64,000 nt of DNA from Chromobacterium sinusclupearum (GTDB lineage: Bacteria > Pseudomonadota > Gammaproteobacteria > Burkholderiales > Chromobacteriaceae), in NCBI RefSeq assembly GCF_002902845.1, contig NZ_PPTF01000073.1, positions 324,277 to 388,276 on the forward strand, written 5' to 3'. The notes under the pieces are model-generated. The model saw only the letters and a list, made by a program, of their open reading frames with translations, was not told where the DNA came from and searched no databases. The position numbers and the translations under genes are program-made. Positions 45,401 through 52,984 of this stretch are shown piece after piece (position 1 is the stretch's first letter; every line of letters begins with the position of its first letter).

Positions 45401-47064
45401 GGGCACTCGATTTGCCCGGTCATCATAAAGCGCTGGTGGGCGCATGGCTAGCAATAGCCAAACAAGAATGGCAATCCCCCATCGATTTAATGGAGCCTGC
45501 TCTTGGAGCTTTCTCAGAAGAAGAGTTGTATCTATTCAAACCAGAACTCCTACTGGCTTGTTGTCTACGTAAGCAAGGTTTACTGGATCAAGCGCATAAA
45601 CAATTGGCCGCCTATGAAAAGCACACAACAAACGATCCCCTTTGTCGTGAACAAATCGCTTTGCTTGCCCAAACACGCGGCCAATGGGATAAAGTCGTCG
45701 ATCAGCTGCAAAAGGCTTACGCGCAGCTCGCGGATATGCCACAACCGCTGGCACCGATATACGCGCAATCTTTGCGGCAATTGGGTAAGGAAAAAGAAGC
45801 GGAGCAAGCCGTCGTCCAGTGGCTGAAACAGTGGCCTGACAACCTAGCACTGCGACAACACGCTGCTGAACTGATGTTGAAAAACCAGCGCTGGGAGGAA
45901 GCCATGTTGCTTTTGCCTACGCTATTTACCTCCAGCCAGGACGCCTTACGCCAAGCTTTACTGCCGATGATCTCCACTCTTCGCGCTAATGGGAAATTGA
46001 CGCAGGCAGAATCCTTGTTTGCGCAATGTTTTGGCGAAACGGGTGATGGTGTTCAAATATGGAGCGACGCCATCTGGCATGAGCGCGCCAATCTGCATAT
46101 GGCACGTCAACAATGGCAGCAAGTTCTCTGCTGCCTAGATTGCATGGAGGAACAAACGCCTTTCGACTTTTTGATGCATATTCAGAGTCTTGCTGAATTG
46201 GGTTACGTTGCAGAGCTGGAGGCCCTCTTGCACACACCAGTAGCATTGGAGCAAGAAGCCTCATTGCGTCAATTGGCACTGGCTTGGCATTGCGTTGCAC
46301 TACAAGACTGGCCTAGGGCCGCGTCTCTTCTGTTGGCCGAAATTAGCAGCTGGTCCACTGAAGACTTGCGTGCCTTGCAACCACAATTGCTATTGGCGCG
46401 CTGTCTTCGTGAACAAGGCTTGCTGGATGCGGCTCATGCGCAACTAGCTGCCTTTGAGAGGCATTCGGCCAATCACCCGCAATGCCGTGTTCAAATTGCC
46501 CTGCTCGCCAGTGTGCGTGGCCAATGGGACAAGGTATTGGCTCAGATTAGCAGGGCTTACCCAACCTTTGCCGATCAACCCGAACCACTGCTTGCCATTT
46601 ATATTCAGGCATTACGCATGCTGAATAAAATAGCTGAAGCAGAGCTGGCGTTGCAAGCTTTACTACCATCACATCCCAATAACCAAGAATTGCAAATCGA
46701 GGCTGCTAGATTGGCTACAGATTGCGGTTTCTGGTCTCAAGCCATTATCCGTTGGAGTCATTTACTATCCATCACAGCGGAGGCTCCATTCAAATTGGCT
46801 GAAGCTTATCGCATGACAGGACAGCTGGAACAAGCCTTTCTCACACTGTCATCGCCTTCATGCCGCATTCCAGCCAATGTAGAAGAATGGAAACTGAAGG
46901 CAGAAATTGCACAACTGACTAACCAATGGGATCAGGCTGCTGAATGCTGGGTTGCATTAATACAGTACTACCCTGACCAAGCGAACCAAGAAAACTGGGA
47001 ACGACTAAACAGTGTGCAAGTGATTAAGGCCCTGAAAGATAATAATATGCCTTTAATGACATAA
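42424..47064 (+). CDS. Giant capsule polymerase: GT2, glycerophosphotransferase and TPR-like repeats
   Basis: 1546 aa. Residues 1-25 share the KLLRNPKLFVKD element with the Stealth protein. A GT2 domain follows (VSAVYNVGRYLDDFFNSLV, MVDDGSTDNS near 77, DPDDFLEKS near 130). A TagF-like domain has FLQHGVIMHDHSSW near 587 and MITDYSSVAFEMAIQDKPVIYYQFD near 754. From about 865 to the end are TPR-like helical repeats, with one long unit present twice 280 residues apart. DNA before about 45,100 is very AT-rich; the repeat part is much richer in GC. Multi-domain capsule polymerases with TPRs occur in Neisseria and Actinobacillus. Confidence 0.87.
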   Translation: MNRKFKKLLRNPKLFVKDMVVKHGRKMGVLPPDPETLGYYQYTVVSAVYNVGRYLDDFFNSLVKQKLDFKRHIHLIMVDDGSTDNSAEIIKGWQKKYPDNITYIWKENGGQASARNLGLELVKTEWVTFIDPDDFLEKSYFYNIDREIYNNKDNCLELVCTNLIFFFEEKNEISDTHPLRYRFDNPGPFSASDLKNNIQLSASTAIFKTGIIASNNIRFNCDIKPSFEDAHFVNIYLCYIFKKNVTFLKKAKYIYRKRSDGSSTLDKSWKNPSLFDEVLQIGCIGVLEQFKKNHNYVPVYIQRTILYHLIWYIKKIIRDENSLNHLSTTQKDNFISKTKKIFSYIDAKTILSFNLAGTWFLHKVGMLYQFKGISPDFNIAYISAYDAKKNQILIKYFSSSDELEEIKIDEKRIIPDFRKKIQHKLNGEKFIDENLLWIPIPESGLLSFSHEKKPCKITLGSKQHPARIAIESIKNYFSELMPFKDVKNEFSNSWLFIDRDAQADDNAEHLYRYIKNNHPDQKIYFSLSRESHDWERLISDGFNLIEFGSDQHAAALQGCEKLISSNIDKYISNFLGPRMMLGRHTVFLQHGVIMHDHSSWLNTKEQIDCFITTTPSEYNSIISDDSLYKFTKKEVVLTGLPRHDSLLANRNRTDKIIVIMPTWRNSIVGKAKNLSFQREFNHDFVQTDFFKHWNSLIQNNELKQLCSNFNFRIFFFPHVNLQPYIPEFNIPDHIEVITHENGSIQNIFQSTSIMITDYSSVAFEMAIQDKPVIYYQFDSSEIASGSHTFKPGYFNYKKDGFGPVVIDERALLNELEHILRNDGRPSPAILERIKKTFPFRDGNNCERAYQAIIALDSARDPNFIDAKIIQQYAKQARKNHDWPFAERLWTRLIECSNKPNNTLNLVYLSEALRCQGKLQKAENILGEVHTCEVDNFAIMEKARIAMACHNWNCAIDLWHYASPLHTIDRLHYLQCLAELQLIEPYEIEIKNEWALDLPGHHKALVGAWLAIAKQEWQSPIDLMEPALGAFSEEELYLFKPELLLACCLRKQGLLDQAHKQLAAYEKHTTNDPLCREQIALLAQTRGQWDKVVDQLQKAYAQLADMPQPLAPIYAQSLRQLGKEKEAEQAVVQWLKQWPDNLALRQHAAELMLKNQRWEEAMLLLPTLFTSSQDALRQALLPMISTLRANGKLTQAESLFAQCFGETGDGVQIWSDAIWHERANLHMARQQWQQVLCCLDCMEEQTPFDFLMHIQSLAELGYVAELEALLHTPVALEQEASLRQLALAWHCVALQDWPRAASLLLAEISSWSTEDLRALQPQLLLARCLREQGLLDAAHAQLAAFERHSANHPQCRVQIALLASVRGQWDKVLAQISRAYPTFADQPEPLLAIYIQALRMLNKIAEAELALQALLPSHPNNQELQIEAARLATDCGFWSQAIIRWSHLLSITAEAPFKLAEAYRMTGQLEQAFLTLSSPSCRIPANVEEWKLKAEIAQLTNQWDQAAECWVALIQYYPDQANQENWERLNSVQVIKALKDNNMPLMT
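45519..45720 (+). repeat. Long TPR-like repeat unit, copy 1
   Basis: Encodes PELLLACCLRKQGLLDQAHK to RGQWDKVVDQLQKAY. It matches copy 2, which lies 840 bp further on, at most residues (for example CLR-x-QGLLD-x-AH and RGQWDKV). The coding DNA is clearly diverged, so the duplication is old. Confidence 0.7.
46359..46560 (+). repeat. Long TPR-like repeat unit, copy 2
   Basis: Encodes PQLLLARCLREQGLLDAAHA to RGQWDKVLAQISRAY, the counterpart of 45519-45720 in the same frame. Confidence 0.7.
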
Positions 47065-47106
47065 ATTACCTTAAAAATACTACAAATATTTTATTGAGCG
47101 CTCATC

Positions 47107-47271
47107 ATGACACAAATAATCAAGAAAACCCTGCTCCCTGTCGCAAACATGGGCACCCACTATAGCTGCGGCTCCAAGCTGGGCTACCTGAAGGCCACTG
47201 TGAATTTCGGCTTGAAACACCCGGAAACCCGCCAAGAGTTCTCCGCTTTCCTGGCTGAAAATCCACTGTGA
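47107..47271 (+). CDS. Small 54-aa protein coupled to kpsC
   Basis: ATG at 47107 to TGA at 47269-47271, 54 codons. Its end overlaps the kpsC GTG start in GTGA, and it starts 42 bp after the giant polymerase. The peptide begins MTQIIKKTLLPVANMG and continues with THYSCGSKLGYLKATVNFG and an ETRQEFSAFLAEN helix; there is no signal peptide or long hydrophobic segment. I recognise no family. GC is near that of kpsC rather than the AT-rich genes before it. It may be a real small subunit, a truncated gene remnant, or only a translated leader for kpsC. Confidence 0.45.
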   Translation: MTQIIKKTLLPVANMGTHYSCGSKLGYLKATVNFGLKHPETRQEFSAFLAENPL

Positions 47272-49301
47272 CGATTGCCGTTTTTTCCCGCGGAATACTC
47301 CGCATCCCCCATCTGGAAAATCTGCTGGGACAGCCGGTAGCCAGCTGGCGTTGGCGCTGGCTGCCCCACAGTAGCTCCCAGCCCGTTGCCGTGGCCGGCT
47401 GGGGCCTTCGTCCCAGCACAGCGCGCGCGCGCGCCTATGCAGAGCGGAACGGACTGCCCTATCTGGCGCTGGAGGATGGCTTTCTGCGCTCCTTGGGCTT
47501 GGGCGTGGCGGGAGTCCCTCCATTGTCGATCGTGGTGGACGATCTGGGCATTTATTACGATGCCAGCGGCGCCTCAAGGCTGGAACAGCTCATCGCCGAC
47601 AGCGAGCTGACCGATGACCAGCTGCGGCAATCACGCCGCGGGCTGGCGTGGCTGCGCCGGTACCGCCTGTCCAAATACAACCACGCGCCCGAGAGAAACC
47701 TACCACCTCGCTCGGGCCACACCCGCGTGCTGGTGCTGGACCAGACCGAAGGCGATGTGTCGGTTCGGCTGGGCGGCGCGGACACGCAAACCTTCCAGTC
47801 CATGCTGGACGCCGCCTGCCGCGAACACCCTGATGCGGAAATATGGGTCAAGACTCACCCAGACGTGGTAGCAGGCAAGAAACGCGGCTATCTGCCGCGA
47901 GCGCCAACCGGCGTGTGTTTGCTGCCGGAAGACGTATGCCCGCAATCGCTGCTGTCGCAGGTAGACGTGGTGTATACGGCGACTTCTCATATGGGGTTCG
48001 AAGCGCTGGTAGCGGGCTGCCGCGTGGTGTGTTTCGGCATGCCTTGGTATGCCGGTTGGGGGCTGACTGATGACCGTCACCCCGCCATGGACGCGCTGAA
48101 GCCGCGCCGATATCGCGCCCGCACGCTGGAACAGTTGTTCCATGCGGCCTATTTGCGCTACGCCCGCTACATCCAGCCGGAAACCGGCCAGCCGGGCACC
48201 TTTTTCGACGTGGCGGAATGGATACGGCTGAACCGAGCGCTACGCGAACAGAGCCGTGGCACCCTGTGGTGCGTGGGCATGAGCTTGTGGAAGCGAGCTG
48301 TGGTCTGGCCCTTCCTGAAAACACCGGACAACCGCATGCGCTTTGTGCGCCGTCTGCCGGCCCGCTTGCCGCCGGACAGCCGTGTGGTGGGATGGGGACT
48401 ACGCGCGCCGCTGTGCGAACAGGCGCAGAAGCGCGGCTTGCCAATGCTGTCCATGGAAGATGGCTTTTTGCGTTCGGTGGGACTCGGCTCCAATCTGCAG
48501 CCCCCACTCTCCCTGGTGGTGGATGGCGGCGGGTTGTACTACGCCTACCAGTCGGACAGCGATCTGGAAGCCTTGCTCAATCAGGCGCAACCGGACGCCG
48601 ACGACTGCGCCCGCGCGGCAAGGCTACGCCAGCGGCTGGTGGCCGGACGCATCAGCAAGTACAACGTGGGCGGCGCTTTCCGGCTGCCGGAAACTGCAGT
48701 AAGCAAAAGAGTGCTGCTGGTACCGGGCCAAGTGGAGGACGATGCCTCCATTCGCACCGGATCGCCTCAAATCCATAGCAACCTGGCGCTGTTGCAGGCT
48801 GCGCGCCTCGCCAATCCCCAGGCCTGGATTGTCTACAAGCCTCACCCTGATGTGATCGCCGGCAATCGCAAGGGCGCGGTTCCAGCCGATGCCTTAGCGG
48901 CGCTGGCCGACCAAGTGGCTATCGATGCAGATATCTCCGATTGCCTGCGTGTTTCCGACGAGGTGCACACCATGACCTCTCTGGCCGGCTTCGAGGCGCT
49001 GCTACAAGGGAAAACCGTGCATTGCTATGGTGCCCCGTTCTACGCCGGCTGGGGCCTGACACAGGATCGCATCGACTTGCCGCACCGACGACGCCGCCTC
49101 AGTTTGGATGAGTTGGTGCATGGAGTACTGATTGCCTACCCTCGGTATGTGCTGCCTGGCAGACCGGGCTTTGCCCGCGTAGAGGCCGTGGCGGACCACC
49201 TGGAAAAACAGAAACAAGGCACCCGCCATGCTTCGCTGCGCAGCCACTGGCTACAAAGGCAATGGCGCAAGGTCTGCGGGCTGATGAAAACTCTGAACTG
49301 A
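47268..49301 (+). CDS. kpsC: Capsule lipid-linker beta-Kdo transferase KpsC (LipA)
   Basis: 677 aa from a GTG start. Two homologous halves, as in KpsC. In the first, VAGWGLRPSTARARAYAERNGLPYLALEDGFLRSLGLG, IVVDDLGIYYDASG, SKYNHAP, WVKTHPDVVAGK and CFGMPWYAGWGLT. In the second (from about 365), VVGWGLRAPLCEQAQKRGLPMLSMEDGFLRSVGLG, LVVDGGGLYYAYQ, SKYNVG, VYKPHPDVIAGN and CYGAPFYAGWGLT. KpsC extends the poly-Kdo linker on lyso-phosphatidylglycerol on which the capsule is anchored. It is conserved among all ABC-dependent capsules and confirms that export route. It pairs with kpsS downstream. Confidence 0.95.
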   Translation: MTIAVFSRGILRIPHLENLLGQPVASWRWRWLPHSSSQPVAVAGWGLRPSTARARAYAERNGLPYLALEDGFLRSLGLGVAGVPPLSIVVDDLGIYYDASGASRLEQLIADSELTDDQLRQSRRGLAWLRRYRLSKYNHAPERNLPPRSGHTRVLVLDQTEGDVSVRLGGADTQTFQSMLDAACREHPDAEIWVKTHPDVVAGKKRGYLPRAPTGVCLLPEDVCPQSLLSQVDVVYTATSHMGFEALVAGCRVVCFGMPWYAGWGLTDDRHPAMDALKPRRYRARTLEQLFHAAYLRYARYIQPETGQPGTFFDVAEWIRLNRALREQSRGTLWCVGMSLWKRAVVWPFLKTPDNRMRFVRRLPARLPPDSRVVGWGLRAPLCEQAQKRGLPMLSMEDGFLRSVGLGSNLQPPLSLVVDGGGLYYAYQSDSDLEALLNQAQPDADDCARAARLRQRLVAGRISKYNVGGAFRLPETAVSKRVLLVPGQVEDDASIRTGSPQIHSNLALLQAARLANPQAWIVYKPHPDVIAGNRKGAVPADALAALADQVAIDADISDCLRVSDEVHTMTSLAGFEALLQGKTVHCYGAPFYAGWGLTQDRIDLPHRRRRLSLDELVHGVLIAYPRYVLPGRPGFARVEAVADHLEKQKQGTRHASLRSHWLQRQWRKVCGLMKTLN

Positions 49302-49368
49302 ACGCACTTGCTCCTTCCTTGGCTGGGCTAAACGTGATGAATAAATACGAGCTGGAAAATCAACTATC

Positions 49369-50691
49369 ATGCTGGCCGCACAATCACTACTGAAACATCG
49401 TCGCCTGCTTTTGTTGCAGGGACCGATGGGACATTTCTTCAACCAGTTGGCAGACTGGCTGGACGCACACGGCATCGAAAACCGCAAGGTCAACTTCAAT
49501 GGCGGGGACTGGCTATTTCACCGCCGCCCCGGCACGGTTCATTACCGAGGCCGGATGTCCAGCTTCAGCCGCTGGCTACGCCTGTACCTACGCCGCGAAA
49601 ACATAGACGCCATGGTCTGCTTTGGTGACTGCCGCCGACTCCACCGCGTTGCCGCGCTGGTGGGCAAAGAGTTGGGCTGTGCTTTCTATGTGTTTGAGGA
49701 GGGGTATCTGCGTCCTGACTACATAACGCTGGAAAAAGGCGGCGTCAATGCTTTCTCCGCACTGGCTTTTAATCCAGAACGCTATCTGCAGCATGAGCCC
49801 ATCGCCAATGAACGTCCATTACCAACACGCCCCTCGTTCAAATACATGGCAATCACAGCCATAAGCTATTACTCGGCAGGATGGGCTCTGGGCCGTTTCT
49901 TTCCCCACTACCGGCACCATAAGAGTTTTTCTCCACTCCTAGAATGCGGCTACTGGCTTCGGGCGGGACTAAGGAAACAGCTGTACCGGGTGACAGAATG
50001 GCAATTGATCAGGCACATCAATCAGCATATGCATCGTAACTATTTTCTGGTCGCCCTGCAGGTCTTCAACGATAGTCAAATCCGGCAACACAGCCCATAC
50101 CTGGACGTGCGCGACTTCATCGCAGAGGTGATCCATTCGTTTGCCCGCTATGCGCCAGAGGAACAACAACTGGTATTCAAGCATCATCCAATGGACCGGG
50201 GACACCGCAACTATCGCAGGTTTATCGAGGAGCAAGCCATCCAAGCCGGCATTGCCTCTCGCGTGTACTATGTACATGACGCGCACTTGCCCACCCTGCT
50301 TAAAGGGAGCAGTGGCGTCGTGACTATCAACAGCACAGTTGGCCTATCTGCGCTGCATCATGGACGTCCACTCATGACTATGGGGCGAGCCTTTTACGAT
50401 ATCGATGGCCTCACCTTCCAACACGGGCTGGATCGTTTCTGGAACGAGCCATACATTATTGATAACAGTCTGTACGGCAGGCTGCGCTCGTACATGATCA
50501 AACACACTCAGCTGAATGGCGCATTCTTTGGCCAGTCGCACTGGATGCGCCACCCCAAGCTGGCGCCTAGGAACCAGCGGTGGCACACCATGCTGCGCTT
50601 CAGCCAGCTCACCGCGCTTACCCTGCTGGTAGATGGGGCAGGGACCGAACTGATGGAAACATGCATGGAATGGTTTGCCGTAATCGGGTAA
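49369..50691 (+). CDS. kpsS: Capsule lipid-linker Kdo transferase KpsS (LipB)
   Basis: 440 aa. Family elements: LLLLQGPMGHFFNQLADWLDAHGIENRKVNFNGGDWLFH at the N-terminus, then YRGRMSSFSRWLRLYLRRENIDAMVCFGDCRRLHRVAA, YVFEEGYLRPDYITLEKGGVNAFS, VFKHHPMDRGHRNY and VVTINSTVGLSALHHGRPLMTMG. KpsS adds the first Kdo to the phosphatidylglycerol anchor before KpsC acts. It lies 67 bp behind kpsC with GC returning to the chromosomal level. The ATG at 49369 is the first in frame that gives the family N-terminus. Confidence 0.94.
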   Translation: MLAAQSLLKHRRLLLLQGPMGHFFNQLADWLDAHGIENRKVNFNGGDWLFHRRPGTVHYRGRMSSFSRWLRLYLRRENIDAMVCFGDCRRLHRVAALVGKELGCAFYVFEEGYLRPDYITLEKGGVNAFSALAFNPERYLQHEPIANERPLPTRPSFKYMAITAISYYSAGWALGRFFPHYRHHKSFSPLLECGYWLRAGLRKQLYRVTEWQLIRHINQHMHRNYFLVALQVFNDSQIRQHSPYLDVRDFIAEVIHSFARYAPEEQQLVFKHHPMDRGHRNYRRFIEEQAIQAGIASRVYYVHDAHLPTLLKGSSGVVTINSTVGLSALHHGRPLMTMGRAFYDIDGLTFQHGLDRFWNEPYIIDNSLYGRLRSYMIKHTQLNGAFFGQSHWMRHPKLAPRNQRWHTMLRFSQLTALTLLVDGAGTELMETCMEWFAVIG

Positions 50692-50825
50692 TCCTATGCG
50701 TATCTATGCAAACCATCACATTTGCATTTCATTTACACAGTCGACTGCCTTGCTGCTTAAAACAATGGCACTATGCCATCCAAAACATATTGAAAACGCT
50801 CAAAAAGTACGAATAAGGAGTCACC

Positions 50826-51311
50826 ATGCACCGTAAATGGTTTGCGTCCGCATTACTGATGCTTATCTCCGTCCCCACCTTGGCAGATGTCTCGTTACTT
50901 GTACCATTTGCCTCTAAACACTATGGCTGCGATCCAGCCAAGCACAAATGTGAATTTCACCAGTTCAACCCAGGTTTGGGCTTGGAGTGGTCTCCCAAAG
51001 AGTATGATTTGGGTCGCCCCATCCTTAGGTCCGCAGCGTACAGCGATTCCTCCAAAAAATTTGCCTATTATGCTGCTGCCGGCTGGCGCAAGGATTTCAA
51101 TATTTTCAACGGTTGGAAAGTCGGAATGGGAATTTATGCCGGTTATCTGAATGGATCAGACCATGATGGCTTTGCCGCGCTACCATTCATGTCTGTTGGT
51201 TACAAGCGCTTTTCTATCGAAGTGGGTTACGGAGATTCCAAGGCAGGACACCACAAACACAAGGAAGAAGTCAACCATATTCTTACCTTTAATGCCCGCT
51301 ACGATCTGTAA
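50826..51311 (+). CDS. Small exported protein, possible outer-membrane beta-barrel
   Basis: 161 aa with a signal peptide (MHRKWFASALLMLISVPTLA). The mature part alternates short polar and aromatic strands: FNPGLGLEWSPKEYDLG, FAYYAAAGWRKDFNIFNGWKVGMGIYAGYLNG, FAALPFMSVGYKRFSIEVGYGDS, and it ends ILTFNARYDL. This pattern and a C-terminal aromatic/Leu residue suggest an 8-stranded barrel vaguely like PagP, but no active-site motif can be confirmed. An AAGGAG site precedes the ATG. Its stop overlaps an ATG of the next frame, so it is linked to the GH79-like gene. Confidence 0.65.
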   Translation: MHRKWFASALLMLISVPTLADVSLLVPFASKHYGCDPAKHKCEFHQFNPGLGLEWSPKEYDLGRPILRSAAYSDSSKKFAYYAAAGWRKDFNIFNGWKVGMGIYAGYLNGSDHDGFAALPFMSVGYKRFSIEVGYGDSKAGHHKHKEEVNHILTFNARYDL

Positions 51312-51355
51312 TGATTTTGAAGTGGCTCTTGATCAATCATCAGGAAATGAAGCCC

Positions 51356-52807
51356 ATGAAAAAAACTGAACCCCTTCGCGCTATTTTTGATACGCCAATT
51401 CACCGCCGCAGTTTCCTGCTTGGTTCGCTAGCTCTTCCCTTGACGGCATGCGGTGGAGGTGGTGGCGGATCCGGGAGCAACACACCTTCTCAAACAACAG
51501 CAAGAATCAGCCTCGCGGAAACACAAGGGGCTCATTTGTCCAATAGCTTTGTTGGTCTCAGCTATGAAAAAGGTAGGATCAATTCCAATCTTTTTAATTC
51601 ACAGAATACTGCCTTTATCAATTTGTTCAAACAGCTGGGACAAGGCGTATTACGCATAGGGGGAAACTCAGTCGATAAATCCAGCTGGAACGGATTCGAT
51701 CCAACGGCAACCCAATTACTGCCCACGCACGTTGATGCACTCGCAGGATTCTTGCAAGAAACAGGCTGGACCGTCATTTACGGCATAAATATGGCTAACA
51801 ACTCATCGGTCAATGCAGCTGAAGAAGCAAGTTATGTTGCTCAGGCACTTGCCTCTTCTCTCATTGGCTTTGAGATTGGAAACGAGCCTGATCTATACGT
51901 AAAAAACAAATACAGGCCTCAAGGCTGGAACTATAGTAATTATTTGAGAGAATGGAAAAGTCTCGCTGCCGCAATTACTCGTGCAGCTCCAGGCATAGCG
52001 CTTACCGGACCAGCTGTTGCAGACAACATTCCAGGCTATGTTGTTCCATTTTCGCAGGATGCTGGGAGCCAAATCAGCACACTCACCAGCCACTACTACA
52101 GGAACGATGCGAACTCCGAGCGTCCTACCCCTTCCATAGATATTCTGCTCCAACCGGATCAAAACTTAATTCGGAACATCCAGATACAAACCAAAAGCGC
52201 AGCAAATTTGGAAAACGGCTTTCGCCTTGCAGAATTCAATTCCTTTGTTAATCAAGGTGCACCGGGCATCAGCAATGCATATGCATCAGCACTCTGGGTT
52301 TTGGATGTTATGTTTACATGTGCACTCAATCATTGCACAGGCGTAAACCTGCATGGTGGCCAACAAGAAGCATTTGCTGCGATTACCGATAACAATGGAG
52401 TGGTTCAACAAGCTCAACCTATATTCTATGGTTTAAAAATGTTTGCTCAGCTTGCACAAGGGGCCAGCAGAACTGTCAATCTATCCATATCGGATAATGG
52501 TATCAACTTCTCTGCTTATGGCGTCTTCCGGGTAGACAATGGACAGAATATTCTGCTGATTAACAAAGATCCATCTCGTTCGGTACAAACGACCGTCGAC
52601 TTCCCACCATCAGTAAATAAGATTGTACGCTGGGATCTGACCGGCCCCTCTTTGGGTAGCACATCTGGTGTACTACTGAATGGATTTCCGATTAATCCTG
52701 ACGGTAGCTGGGCTGGAGCCTCCTCCGCCAGCCAATTGACCACCAACAACGGCACCCTATCCCTGACAGTACCTCCGTTTACAGCTATCCTGCTGCAAAG
52801 CGCCTGA
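51356..52807 (+). CDS. GH79-like glycosidase, Tat-exported lipoprotein
   Basis: 483 aa. The N-terminus has a twin-arginine region (HRRSFLLGSLALPLTAC) with a lipobox Cys at residue 32 followed by a Gly/Ser linker. The TIM-barrel domain resembles the heparanase/beta-glucuronidase family GH79: VLRIGGNSVDKSSW, acid/base Glu177 in FEIGNEPDLYV and nucleophile candidate Glu293 in RLAEFNSFVNQ, then a C-terminal beta-sandwich (about 385-480). It probably trims uronate-containing polysaccharide at the cell surface. In-frame ATGs exist at 51311 and 51347; 51356 is best spaced from AGGAA. Confidence 0.8.
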   Translation: MKKTEPLRAIFDTPIHRRSFLLGSLALPLTACGGGGGGSGSNTPSQTTARISLAETQGAHLSNSFVGLSYEKGRINSNLFNSQNTAFINLFKQLGQGVLRIGGNSVDKSSWNGFDPTATQLLPTHVDALAGFLQETGWTVIYGINMANNSSVNAAEEASYVAQALASSLIGFEIGNEPDLYVKNKYRPQGWNYSNYLREWKSLAAAITRAAPGIALTGPAVADNIPGYVVPFSQDAGSQISTLTSHYYRNDANSERPTPSIDILLQPDQNLIRNIQIQTKSAANLENGFRLAEFNSFVNQGAPGISNAYASALWVLDVMFTCALNHCTGVNLHGGQQEAFAAITDNNGVVQQAQPIFYGLKMFAQLAQGASRTVNLSISDNGINFSAYGVFRVDNGQNILLINKDPSRSVQTTVDFPPSVNKIVRWDLTGPSLGSTSGVLLNGFPINPDGSWAGASSASQLTTNNGTLSLTVPPFTAILLQSA

Positions 52808-52932
52808 GCCGCAAAAACATAGTCCACGTATGAGGCTGCTTGGGCCATCTTCGAGCCATGCCAAACTCTTGATCTGCCCGCTCCAGCGATACACCCGGAG
52901 GACAAATTCTCCTCAGTCCAGCTGCCCCATGA

Positions 52933-52960
52933 CAAAACAGCACCCTCAGGTGCTGTTTTG
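52933..52960. terminator. Bidirectional terminator ending the capsule region and purD
   Basis: CAAAACAGCACC (52933-52944) and GGTGCTGTTTTG (52949-52960) form a perfect 12-bp stem with a CTCA loop. It stands between the convergent GH79-like and purD genes. Confidence 0.88.
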
Positions 52961-52984
52961 TATTTACCGTGCAAGAAAAACCGA

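Noticed and set aside
47420..47434. (GC)7 tract in kpsC as a phase-variation switch
   Set aside because: Tracts of the same length occur in tsaC (33807-33820) and in the GGDEF-EAL gene (about 58344-58357), encode Ala/Arg runs and fit simple GC-rich codon use.
47080..47577. Minus-strand frames at the start of kpsC
   Set aside because: They overlap kpsC and the coupled small ORF, have no ribosome site and give Arg/Pro/Ser-rich products.
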